Origin: Gemmatimonadota bacterium
GTDB lineage: Bacteria > Gemmatimonadota > Gemmatimonadetes > Longimicrobiales > RSA9
Assembly: GCA_039715185.1 (NCBI GenBank)
Contig: JBDLIA010000022.1
Location: forward strand, 1 to 43,515
Direction of reading: 5' to 3'
DNA: 43,515 nucleotides
Position numbers and translations under genes: made by a program. Under the pieces are notes generated by a model. That model did not search any database, was not told the origin of the DNA, and was given only the letters and a program-made list of their open reading frames with translations. This document shows, in pieces, positions 8,132 through 16,304 of the stretch. Each line of letters opens with the position of its first letter. Position 1 is the stretch's first letter.

Positions 8132-9907
8132 CTAATCCTCCTCCACCGGGGCGGTCTGCGCCGGCCCCGCCGGTTCGAGTCGTACCGTGAGCTGCTCGGC
8201 GGGCCCGAGCGAGGGCAACCGCACGACCGCCCTGTCGGCCCCCGCACGATCGGCGATCAGCACCGCGCCCTCCAGCGGACGCGCCCCCCCGTTACGAACC
8301 ACTACCTCCCTGCCGTCCGCGCTCAAGGTGAGCTCCACGCTCGCGCGTGCTCGCCACCATCGTGCCACGTCGGTGGCCGTGCCGGCCCACAGGGTCGAGT
8401 CCCCGGCGACCTCGTCCAGCAGCGCCACGAGCGTCGGCAGCAAATCCCGGCGCCCCAAGGTATGCGCGTGCGTGCCCAGGACGTAGAGCCCCCTGAACTC
8501 GGCGACGAGGTCCAGGTCCGCCAGGAATCGCCCCACCAACTCACCACGATCACGCACCCCGTCGACCGTCAGGTAGTGGAAATCGTCCGGCGTGGCGCGG
8601 ACGATCAACACCACGGAGTCCCGTCCGAGCGGGACGATCTCGGGGCCTGCCGTGCGCACGTCGCTCGTTCCGTAGACGTACTCGCCTCCCGCGGCCCGCC
8701 AGGCGGCCAGGGTGCGTGCGTCGGGGACCCCGCCGCCGGAGTGAAACCCGAGGGCCGGTGCGCCCGCCGCTCTGCCCACGGCCTCGCGACCCTCGTTCAA
8801 CAGGCGCGCGCGCCGATCCTCGGGCCCGGCCTCCGCGCGATCTCCCGCGGCGGGACGGAGCCCCACCTCACCCACCCGCGCCGCGATCCGAACCGCCTCC
8901 TCGTGCTCTCGCGCGGCTGGCCCGGCGATGAAGAAACTCACGGGGATACGGTCCGCCGATGCCGCCGCCACGTTGCGCACGTTCTCCGGCCGCGTTTGAA
9001 CGTCCTGCGCGACGACGACCCCGGCCCTGGCGGCGCCCGGCCACGACGCCAACTGCACCACCGGCCTGCCCGCCGCCCAAAGCGCCGCGTTCGCGGCTAG
9101 CCGCCGAGCCACGTCCCTGCTCCAGCCCGGTTCGGCGTGGGTGAGCGCGAACCCGAACACCACGGAGCGCCCGACCCCCACCAGCGAACGCGCGATCGCC
9201 CCATCGAAGAACCGCTCATCGTTCGCGGCCATGGGCACGCGCACGAAGTCGCCGTAGTAGACGTCGCGATCGCCTCCGCGGAACACGAACTGGTTCGCCG
9301 CGGGGCGAACCTCGAGCCGCGCGCCGGGCGGCACCCCCGCCGCCAGCGTGGTCTCTCCCAGGGCCACCGCGAAGCGCGAGCCACCCCGTTCGTCGAGTCG
9401 CGCCACCTGACTCGCGCCCCCCAGCAGCGAGTGCAGCAGCGTATCCGCCGTGGGGGCGCAGGTCCGGCCGCCGTAGCCCACTGGCCCCACGGCGACGAGC
9501 CCGCCGCCGGCCGAGAGATGGCGTACGATCAGGTTGCGCTGCGCCGCGCCCAGGCAGGCGCCCCACGGCACGATCAGCGCGGCCGCATCGCCCGGTCCCA
9601 CGATGCGCGCGCCGCCCTCGACCAGAAGCTCCCGCCAGGCGGAGACCTCGGCGGCGTAGAATCCCGGCGGGGTCACGCGGACGTTCTCCGGCTCCTCCAG
9701 GATGGCGACCACCGCGCCGGCCAGTGAGCCCAGCGGGACCGCGGCGGGAAGAGCTGTCGGCGCCACCTCCGGGCCGGGCTCCGGCGTACCCACCAGGCCC
9801 GAGGTGGGCGGCAGCGTCCGCCACAGCCAGAGGCCGCCGAACGCGAGTCCCGCCAGCAGCGCCAGCGAGCCGAGCATGGCCGCGAGCCTCGAGCGCGTGC
9901 CTGCCAC
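8132..9907 (-). CDS. Deacetylase-fold (NodB-like) protein with degenerate active site, exopolysaccharide module
   Basis: 591 residues. An N-terminal membrane anchor or signal (about 10-30) is followed by a Rossmann-type, amidotransferase-like domain (about 60-280, 'VVAILEEPENVRV', 'ALIVPWGACLG', 'GGGLVAVGPVGYGG'). A NodB-like deacetylase fold (about 300-500) comes next, then a small beta domain. The NodB first motif, normally TFDDG, reads 'VVAQDVQT', and the usual HxxxH zinc pair is not visible ('GEVGLRPAAGD' stands there). A late 'LGTHAHTL' remains. Catalysis is therefore doubtful. The combination of deacetylase and amidotransferase-like domains recalls PelA; the position recalls PgaB. The GTG start has a GGGGGG stretch upstream, and 6 bases separate it from the previous gene. 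Likely periplasmic, handling the nascent polysaccharide. Confidence 0.75.
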   Translation of the reverse strand: MAGTRSRLAAMLGSLALLAGLAFGGLWLWRTLPPTSGLVGTPEPGPEVAPTALPAAVPLGSLAGAVVAILEEPENVRVTPPGFYAAEVSAWRELLVEGGARIVGPGDAAALIVPWGACLGAAQRNLIVRHLSAGGGLVAVGPVGYGGRTCAPTADTLLHSLLGGASQVARLDERGGSRFAVALGETTLAAGVPPGARLEVRPAANQFVFRGGDRDVYYGDFVRVPMAANDERFFDGAIARSLVGVGRSVVFGFALTHAEPGWSRDVARRLAANAALWAAGRPVVQLASWPGAARAGVVVAQDVQTRPENVRNVAAASADRIPVSFFIAGPAAREHEEAVRIAARVGEVGLRPAAGDRAEAGPEDRRARLLNEGREAVGRAAGAPALGFHSGGGVPDARTLAAWRAAGGEYVYGTSDVRTAGPEIVPLGRDSVVLIVRATPDDFHYLTVDGVRDRGELVGRFLADLDLVAEFRGLYVLGTHAHTLGRRDLLPTLVALLDEVAGDSTLWAGTATDVARWWRARASVELTLSADGREVVVRNGGARPLEGAVLIADRAGADRAVVRLPSLGPAEQLTVRLEPAGPAQTAPVEED

Positions 9908-9913
9908 GGCGGG

Positions 9914-10186
9914 CTAGCCCCCCTCCTCCGGTTCCGGCTCGGAAGCCGGGCGCCCCAGCCCGAGCCCGAGCGGGTCGGGCGCAGCCTGCGGACGCTCACC
10001 CCGAGCATCGCTCAGCGCCGGAAGCCGCACGCGCTCGAAGAACATCGGCCCTTCGCGCTCTAGTTCCTCCGGCGCCGGTCGCCGTCGCTCGCGCACGCGG
10101 AACGCGGCGTAGCTGGTCGCCGCGAGCGTAATCGTAACGACGATGGTCACGACCATGACCAGCACGATGACCTCCAGGACGTTCAT
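9914..10186 (-). CDS. Small membrane partner of the polysaccharide synthase (PgaD-like position)
   Basis: A 90-residue protein with one strong membrane span at residues 5-28 ('VIVLVMVVTIVVTITLAA'), then a basic stretch (FRVRERRR) and a Pro/Glu-rich cytosolic tail. Its ATG overlaps the TGA of the synthase gene by 4 bases (10183-10186), so the two are translationally coupled. In Pga systems the small membrane protein PgaD completes the c-di-GMP site on the synthase PgaC. This protein has the same place but only one span and no recognisable sequence match, so a PgaD-like role is inference from position. Confidence 0.75.
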   Translation of the reverse strand: MNVLEVIVLVMVVTIVVTITLAATSYAAFRVRERRRPAPEELEREGPMFFERVRLPALSDARGERPQAAPDPLGLGLGRPASEPEPEEGG

Positions 10187-11520
10187 ACGGGCCTTCCCAC
10201 TCGTTCGAGCTTGCCCCACGTCATCTCGAGCTTCAGCGCCTCCTCTACGGAGGCGAGCAGCTTGGCGACGTCGATGAACAGGATGAAGAAGAAGCGGTAG
10301 ATGACCGCGAGCGGCACGAGGGACAGGTCCTCGCCCTCGATCGCCACTGTGTGAAGCGCCGCGGCGACGTCCAACAGCGTCAGCAGCAACCACCAGCTCA
10401 CCACGTATGCGCCGGCGTCGAACGCCAGGAAGATGCCGACGAAGAACAGATTGCCGACCACGTTCATGAACGGCCAGATGACCGCCTCGAACAGCATCAT
10501 GGCCACCGACAGCCACACCGCCGGGTCGGTCCTCGGGTTGAGCAGAGCTGAGCGGCGCTTGCCCATCGCCTGCAGAATTCCACGCGTCCAGCGATAGCGC
10601 TGGCGAAGCAGGCCCATGAGGTTCTCCGGCGCCTCGGTGTAGGCGATGGCGTCGGGCGCGTATTCGATGCGGTAGCCGTTCGTGAGGATCTTCAGCGTGA
10701 GATCCGCGTCCTCGGCGAAGGTGTCGCTGTCGTAGCCGCCGACCTGCCGCAGGACGTCGCGGCGGAACACGCCTATGGGGCCCGGAATGATGTTGACCGC
10801 GCGCAGGAACCCCTGGGCGCGGCGCGGCATGTTCAGCCCCTCGATGTACTCGAGCGCCTGCAGCCGGCTCCACAGGTTGCGCCGATTCTCCACCTTTACG
10901 TTGCCCGCCACCGCCGCCACGCGTGGGTCTCGAAAGTGCCGCATGGCCGCGCGCAGAGAACCCGGGGCCAGAGTCGAGTCGCCGTCTATGCAGCAGACGA
11001 ACGGGAACCGCGCCAGCGCGATGCCCGTGTTCAGCGCCGCAGCCTTGCCCGCGTTGGCCTTGCTCACGACCCGCACTGTCGCCTTGCCGTGCCGGCCCTC
11101 CAGTGCTGACGCCCGGGCCGCCGTGTCGTCTGTGCTGCCGTCGTCGATGACCAGCACCTCCAGCCGCGGGTAGTCCAGCCGCAGCACGGAGCGGATGGCG
11201 TCCTGGATCACGCGGCCCTCGTTGAACGCCGGGATCAGCACCGATACCGGCGGCAGCATCGCCGGTGTCGCCTTGCGCTCTTCCTCCGGGCCGATCGCCT
11301 GCTCGACGTGCTGCAGGTAGCCCAGCCAGAGGAGCACGATGTAGCGCAGCACCAGGATGCCCAGGAAGAGGATCAGCGTCACCACGGTGGCGCGGACCAG
11401 CACGTTCTGGATATCGGGCGGGGCGAAGAATGACCAGATGAGCACCGACAATACGCCCGCCAGCCCGACGACGAGCAGGATGCCTGACACGAACAGCAGC
11501 GTGTAACGGGGGCGCCTCAT
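10183..11520 (-). CDS. Processive family 2 glycosyltransferase (PgaC/IcaA-like polysaccharide synthase)
   Basis: 445 residues. Two N-terminal spans (about 7-32 and 43-68), a cytosolic GT2 domain (about 90-320), and three or so C-terminal spans. All motifs of a processive synthase are present: DDGS at 126-129, the DxD equivalent DGD at 179-181, the catalytic ED at 270-271 and QRYRW at 307-311. It should polymerise a UDP-sugar and extrude the chain through the inner membrane; poly-N-acetylglucosamine is the best guess by family resemblance, not proven. There is no PilZ domain, so c-di-GMP control must come from another protein. The start at 11520 is fixed by a 4-base overlap with the barrel gene; an open frame continues further upstream but is out-of-frame shadow of that gene. 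Confidence 0.92.
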   Translation of the reverse strand: MRRPRYTLLFVSGILLVVGLAGVLSVLIWSFFAPPDIQNVLVRATVVTLILFLGILVLRYIVLLWLGYLQHVEQAIGPEEERKATPAMLPPVSVLIPAFNEGRVIQDAIRSVLRLDYPRLEVLVIDDGSTDDTAARASALEGRHGKATVRVVSKANAGKAAALNTGIALARFPFVCCIDGDSTLAPGSLRAAMRHFRDPRVAAVAGNVKVENRRNLWSRLQALEYIEGLNMPRRAQGFLRAVNIIPGPIGVFRRDVLRQVGGYDSDTFAEDADLTLKILTNGYRIEYAPDAIAYTEAPENLMGLLRQRYRWTRGILQAMGKRRSALLNPRTDPAVWLSVAMMLFEAVIWPFMNVVGNLFFVGIFLAFDAGAYVVSWWLLLTLLDVAAALHTVAIEGEDLSLVPLAVIYRFFFILFIDVAKLLASVEEALKLEMTWGKLERVGRPV

Positions 11521-13694
11521 GGCCAGGTGGGCCTCGTCACCCACTGGACGCTGAGCAGAGCGCCCCGGTAGCCGTCCTCGAAGGCGGCGCCGGTCCAGTC
11601 CATCGACGCCAGCACGTCCCACCCGTCGCCCGCGAGGTTCATGTCCAGCCCCGCGCCCAAGAAGAACACCTCCTCGTCGAAGAAGCGTCGCTCCGGGCCG
11701 CGTTCGCGCACGAACACGTAGGACGGGCGCACCCGCAGGCCGGCGAATCGGTCGACGCCGATCTTGCGCTCGTAGGCCAGGCCCACGCTCGGCGCCACGT
11801 AGTAGTCCGGCGTCCAGTACAAGGGGTCGCCGTCGAGCGCCGGTGAGTCCCCCGTCGTACCCACGAACGCGACCCCGGCCAGCGCCGAGAAGCCGGCGCC
11901 CAACGGCCTGCGCGCGTCGAGAGAGGCACCGATGCGCCACGTTTCGCCGAGATCGGAGGCCAGGAACTCGTTCTCGGAGGCCACCGACAGGCTCCACGAC
12001 CCCGCTCGCGTGGCGACGCCGCCTCGCACCAGGTGGGACATAACGTCGGCCCCGACCGCCGCGGAGGTGGCAGACCGGCGGACCGCGGGGCCCAGGTCGT
12101 AGGCCGCCTCCAGGCGGGTGCCGGGGCGCGGATCCCAGGTAATGCCCACCGTCGCGGTGGGGTGGGTCCCTGCCCGCTCGAACCCGTGCGCGCCGAGGCC
12201 CAGCGTCAGCCAGGTGCGATCGGAGGTCGTGAAGCGCGCCTGGCCGCTCAGCGCGAACCCGACCGCGGTCAGGTCCAGATCGTCGACCGGGAAGCCCTGT
12301 AGCACGTCCGAGCGGCCACTAACAGACCAGACCGCGCGTTCGCCGAACCACGTCCGCGTGACCGCGTTGGAGAACCAGCGGAACGCCTGATTGTCGCCGA
12401 AGGTCTCGTTGATTGCCGACCACCGGCCCGCGGGCGGCGGGCGCTGCGTGCTATCGGGGGCGGGCGGGCGGGCCTCCAACGCCGCGCTCGCCAGCTCCAG
12501 GCCGCGCGCGGCGCGTTGGTCGTCCGGGCGGGCCTCCAGCGCGGACTCGTAGAGCCGGGCGGCGTCGGGGGAAGACCCCGCCCACCACTCGATGTCGGCC
12601 AGCAGCAGCAGGCCGTCGGGGTCTTGGGGACGCTCCGCAAGCGCGGTCCTCAGATCCCGGCGCGCTTCCTCCCAACGCTCCTGCCGCGCGAGCAGGCGGG
12701 CGCGTTCGATGCGGAGCGTCGGGTCGTCGGCCGACGCGAGCAGGGCGGAGTAGGTCGCCAAGGCCTCGTCCGTACGGCCGGCCCAGGCCAGCGCGCGCGC
12801 CAGCCGGACGCGCACGTCGCGGCTCGGATCGGCCCTCTGCGCATACCTGTCGAGCGCGTCCGCGGTCGCGGCGGCGGAGTCCGCCTGCGCCGCCGCCGCG
12901 GCGTACTCCAGCCACAGCGAATCCGCGAACTCACCGCTCCACGCCGCGTAGCGCAGGTGCACCAGCGCTTCGCCGTGGCGGTCCTCGCGCGCCAGCGCGC
13001 GCCCGAGCCACAGCCGTTCCAGGGGCGCGTCGTTCTCGGCCAGCCACGCCGCCGCCTCCGCGGCGCTCGGCCGCAGCCCGCCGCGGATCTCGCGCAGCAG
13101 AGCGGTCGCCTCCACGTCTCCCGGCCGGACGTCCAGTACCCGGAGGACGGCCGAGCGCGCCGGCACCGGCTGCGCCGCCCACCAGCGGTAGCGCGCCAGC
13201 TCGAGCCAGAGCCCGGCGTCGTCGGGGCGCGCGGACGTCAGCGCCTCCAGCTCGCGCGCGGCGGCCTGCGGCTGGCCGCCCCACGCCAGCGCGCGTGCGT
13301 ATTCCCGGCGGACGCCGAACGGACGGTCGCGCTCGGACAGGGTCTCGAAAAGTCGGCGGGCCGCGGCGTAGTCACCAGCCCCCACGGCGGCGCGCGCCCG
13401 GTCCAGCGTCGTGCCGGGGGCGCCCTGCACCCTCAGAGGCGGCGCGGGACGTTCGGGCGGGGTCTCACGCGCCAGCGCGGGCAGCTCGTTCGTTCGGCGC
13501 GGCGTAACGCCGCCGGTCGGTCGAACGGGATCCCGCCGCGGAGCGTTGCGCGCCACGGGGCTGCCGAAGACGTCCGACTGCGACAGTCCTGGCGGCGGGT
13601 CGTACAGGACGTACAGCGCCCCCATGCTCACCACGGTGAGGGCCGCCGCGATCAGCAGGAACCGCGGGAGGTAGCCGCCCCCGCCAGTCGCCAC
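11517..13694 (-). CDS. TPR and outer-membrane beta-barrel protein (PgaA-like exporter)
   Basis: 725 residues. A hydrophobic segment (about 10-31) acts as signal peptide or anchor. A Pro/Arg-rich linker follows, then TPR-type helical repeats (about 95-410, for example 'ARRLFETLSERDRPFG', 'ALATYSALLASADD', 'ARRDLRTALAERPQD'), then about 300 residues of alternating amphipathic strands rich in Trp, Tyr and Gly ending in 'GALLSVQWVTRPTWP', typical of an outer-membrane barrel. This is the architecture of PgaA, which guides partially deacetylated polymer through the outer membrane; related YaiO/NfrA-type proteins share it. The GTG start lies 3 bases after the stop of the BcsE-like gene; its stop overlaps the synthase start by 4 bases. 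Confidence 0.85.
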   Translation of the reverse strand: MATGGGGYLPRFLLIAAALTVVSMGALYVLYDPPPGLSQSDVFGSPVARNAPRRDPVRPTGGVTPRRTNELPALARETPPERPAPPLRVQGAPGTTLDRARAAVGAGDYAAARRLFETLSERDRPFGVRREYARALAWGGQPQAAARELEALTSARPDDAGLWLELARYRWWAAQPVPARSAVLRVLDVRPGDVEATALLREIRGGLRPSAAEAAAWLAENDAPLERLWLGRALAREDRHGEALVHLRYAAWSGEFADSLWLEYAAAAAQADSAAATADALDRYAQRADPSRDVRVRLARALAWAGRTDEALATYSALLASADDPTLRIERARLLARQERWEEARRDLRTALAERPQDPDGLLLLADIEWWAGSSPDAARLYESALEARPDDQRAARGLELASAALEARPPAPDSTQRPPPAGRWSAINETFGDNQAFRWFSNAVTRTWFGERAVWSVSGRSDVLQGFPVDDLDLTAVGFALSGQARFTTSDRTWLTLGLGAHGFERAGTHPTATVGITWDPRPGTRLEAAYDLGPAVRRSATSAAVGADVMSHLVRGGVATRAGSWSLSVASENEFLASDLGETWRIGASLDARRPLGAGFSALAGVAFVGTTGDSPALDGDPLYWTPDYYVAPSVGLAYERKIGVDRFAGLRVRPSYVFVRERGPERRFFDEEVFFLGAGLDMNLAGDGWDVLASMDWTGAAFEDGYRGALLSVQWVTRPTWP

Positions 13695-13697
13695 GCC

Positions 13698-15269
13698 TCA
13701 GGCCCCCGCGATCGCGGGGCGCCCGGTAGCGCCGTTCTCCAACCACGCCAGAACGCCCTCGCGGTCGGCCGGATAGGAAAACATGGAGGTGTGGTCCAGA
13801 TCGGCCAGCCCGGGCTCGGCCGAAACCAGGCGCGTAAGGAGCGAGCGCACGTGCTTGCGATGGATGTCGTGCAGGTAGAGCGCCACCCTGCCGTCCTCCA
13901 TCACCGCCACCAGATCGCCGTCGCGCACGCGCAGCCGCTCCAGCAGAAGCCGGCCGGCCTCCGCCGTCGAAAGATCGGCCGGGCCCAGCTCGACCAGCGC
14001 GAAGTAGGCGTGGCGCGCACGCTCCACGTGCTCGCGCAGGAGGCCTCGGAAGTCGCCCGCGGCGAGCGGAACTGCCTCGCCGTTGCCGTCCGTCGGCTGC
14101 GATCCCGGCGGCGCGGATGCCACCGCGCCTTCGGCGATGCGCCGGTGGCCACGCGCGCGCGCGTTGTCGATGCGCGCGAGCAGCTCGGACGGGCTCAGCG
14201 TGTCCTCCAGGAAGTCGTCCCCGCCCGCGCGCAGACCCTCGGCGCGCGTCTGCCCGCGCAGCCCCCGGGTCGAAGACACGAACAGGATGGGCGCGCCGTT
14301 GCCCGCGCGCCGAAGCTCCTGCGTCAGGCTGAGCGCCGGCTCCGGCCGCATGGGATCGAGCGCCACCAGGAGGGCTCCGTAGTTGGCCGAAGCCAGGTCA
14401 CCGAAGGCGCGCGCGACCGAATCGAACGCGTCCAGTTGGTAGGCGTCGCGCAGCGGCGGCAGCCATTCCGACGGGAACTCCGCGCCGTGGCTCAGGAGCA
14501 CCACCCGGCGCCGCGATTCCTCGGGCAACTCGTCGTGCGAGCGCAGCGACAGCTCCTCCACTATGCCCGCGCCAGGCCGGATGCTGAACCGCACGGACTC
14601 CGTCGAACCCAACCGCTGACGCAACTTGCGCACGGTCATCTGACGCGCGGAGCCGGCCAGGTTCTCGAAATGGAAAATCCCCGCCGCGCCGGCGCTGATG
14701 CGATTGTAGATGCGCCGGTAGTAGGTCTCGCTCAGGTCGCCCGGCACGGTGATGAACGTCGTGCACGGGATCTCGTCCAGGAACTGGGCGAAGGCGTCCA
14801 CGGCCTCCTCGGCCGCCATGCCGCCCTCCAACAGCGGCAGGACCGAGTCGATCACGAAGCGGTGCGGAATCTGATCCCAGAGCAGCGACTTGAGCTCCTC
14901 GTACACCATCGCGGGATCAGCCACCCGGCTGTAGTGGCGCTGGAAATCGAGCCGGTAGCGATAGAAGGCGAGGCGCTCGGCGCCGGCGGCCTCCTGGAAG
15001 TCGTAGCCCAGATACTCCGCCTGCGCGAACAGATCCGCGGGGTCGTCCTGCGTGAGAATGGCGCACGTCTCGTGCGCCTCCAGGCCCGTCCCCATGAAGT
15101 GGAGGGCCGTGGAGGTCTTGCCCGAGCCCGGCGCGCCGCTCAGGACGTAGTAACGGCCCGAGATCAGCCCGCCGACGCGTTCATCGAAGGGGCGTACCCC
15201 TATCGAGACGGTCTTGGGTTCTATCGTTGGTTGCGCCACGGGGAAGCGCTCCGAGACTGGCATCCGCAT
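13698..15269 (-). CDS. KaiC-like ATPase with receiver-like and GGDEF-like domains (BcsE-like c-di-GMP sensor candidate)
   Basis: 523 residues, soluble. Residues about 20-230 are a KaiC/RadA-type RecA fold: Walker A GAPGSGKT at 45-52 and a hydrophobic strand ending in Asp near 140 ('RFVIDSVLPLLE'). Residues about 240-355 look like a receiver domain lacking the usual acidic pair. Residues about 390-510 follow the secondary-structure pattern of a GGDEF domain: 'RDGDLVAVMEDGRVALYL' fits the RxxD-(GGDEF) core, with RDGD at 449-452 as the I-site and MEDGR in place of GGDEF. The order RecA-like/receiver-like/GGDEF-like is that of BcsE, which binds c-di-GMP through an RxGD motif. The ATG at 15269 is chosen for GGGA upstream; a second ATG follows two codons later and a GTG lies at 15326. 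Confidence 0.8.
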   Translation of the reverse strand: MRMPVSERFPVAQPTIEPKTVSIGVRPFDERVGGLISGRYYVLSGAPGSGKTSTALHFMGTGLEAHETCAILTQDDPADLFAQAEYLGYDFQEAAGAERLAFYRYRLDFQRHYSRVADPAMVYEELKSLLWDQIPHRFVIDSVLPLLEGGMAAEEAVDAFAQFLDEIPCTTFITVPGDLSETYYRRIYNRISAGAAGIFHFENLAGSARQMTVRKLRQRLGSTESVRFSIRPGAGIVEELSLRSHDELPEESRRRVVLLSHGAEFPSEWLPPLRDAYQLDAFDSVARAFGDLASANYGALLVALDPMRPEPALSLTQELRRAGNGAPILFVSSTRGLRGQTRAEGLRAGGDDFLEDTLSPSELLARIDNARARGHRRIAEGAVASAPPGSQPTDGNGEAVPLAAGDFRGLLREHVERARHAYFALVELGPADLSTAEAGRLLLERLRVRDGDLVAVMEDGRVALYLHDIHRKHVRSLLTRLVSAEPGLADLDHTSMFSYPADREGVLAWLENGATGRPAIAGA

Positions 15270-15457
15270 GGTTTCCCTATCCACCCCCACCCATGACAAC
15301 TTTCGTACCGCCTTCGTCGGCGCCACGATGCACCGCCATACGGGGCAAACCCGCCCTCACGCCCAGCGCGGGCGCCATGCCCGGGAACGCCGCGTTACGC
15401 TCCGGCCGTAACGCGATGTTTCACGCGGGGCCTCCGCGCGGGAGGGCTCAGAGTCCG

Positions 15458-16165
15458 CTAGGAGTCGCCGTCTTCGTCCGCGGCGTCCTCGTCCTCGGAC
15501 TGGGACCCGTCGTCGGGCGGTGGCGCGGCCACGGCTCCCGCGCCCGCGCCCCCCTCCATGATGGCGAGCTCCGGCTCACCGAAGCGGTCCACACCGATGC
15601 CGGCGCGGGTCAGCCCACGACGATCCGCGAAGACGAGCGACGAGGACCGATCGCCGGACACGCCGAGCACGGCGCGCGCGCTTCCGTCCTCGTCCGCGAA
15701 AACGAGGTTGCTCACATCGGGCAGGTGCGCCAGCACCACCCGCTGATTGCCCTCCTCGTCCAGAAAGGCCACGCCGGGCGCGCCGCCCTGGTCCAGAACC
15801 GAGAGACGCATGCGCACGCGGCCCTCGGTGTCCAGCAGGGTCAGCCTGGCCCCGCCGTCATCTCCGGCGCGCCACGTGCCGCGCACGGTCCCTTCGGCGT
15901 CCGCCAACTGGTACTCGCGGGCGGTCACCGTGTTGGCCGCCCAGGCGGGCATGCCTCCGGACCGGAGTTGCGTGAAGTAGAAAAAGCCCATCCCGAGAGC
16001 CAACACCAGGAGGACCAGGATGACGCCACCCAAGGCGTGCAGGCGGCGGTTGGACCGCTCTACGCGCTTGAGACGATCGACGACGATGTCCTCGAACTCG
16101 CGCGCGAGCTCCTCGACAGTCTTTCCGCCCGACAGAGAGCCCGAAAGCCCCTCGTTCACCGGCAT
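15458..16165 (-). CDS. Single-span membrane protein with extracytoplasmic beta repeats
   Basis: 235 residues. A helical cytosolic N-terminus ('VEELAREFEDIVVDRLKRV') leads to one membrane span (about 45-66). The outer part has about five repeats of roughly 25-30 residues with the pattern 'F-D-E-x-G-x-x-R' then a short strand (for example 'VAFLDEEGNQRVVLAHL', 'LVFADEDGSARAVLGV', 'LVFADRRGLTRAGIGV'), suggesting a beta-solenoid or propeller-like stack, and an acidic Asp/Glu tail. I do not recognise a named function. The ATG at 16165 has GGAGCGG before it. It lies between the AAA+ ATPase and the BcsE-like gene, all on one strand, so a link between pilus and polysaccharide parts is possible. Confidence 0.75.
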   Translation of the reverse strand: MPVNEGLSGSLSGGKTVEELAREFEDIVVDRLKRVERSNRRLHALGGVILVLLVLALGMGFFYFTQLRSGGMPAWAANTVTAREYQLADAEGTVRGTWRAGDDGGARLTLLDTEGRVRMRLSVLDQGGAPGVAFLDEEGNQRVVLAHLPDVSNLVFADEDGSARAVLGVSGDRSSSLVFADRRGLTRAGIGVDRFGEPELAIMEGGAGAGAVAAPPPDDGSQSEDEDAADEDGDS

Positions 16166-16304
16166 GACCCGCTCCGTTCCCGTCGGTGTTCCCTGCGGAT
16201 GCGCGCTGCCGTCGGCAGATCGCACCCGAACCCCTACCCAGCCCTACCCCCGGTCGGGCCACACGCCCCACGTCCGCCCATTCGGCTCGGCGGACGGCTT
16301 GTGA

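Noticed and set aside
13698-15269. A clock-type KaiC protein.
   Set aside because: Only one RecA domain, and it is followed by receiver-like and GGDEF-like parts; no kaiA or kaiB nearby.
12516-15296. A 926-codon open frame on the plus strand, opposite the TPR-barrel and BcsE-like genes.
   Set aside because: High-GC antisense frame: Arg/Gln/His-rich, no domains. The opposite strand has two convincing proteins with coupled starts and stops.
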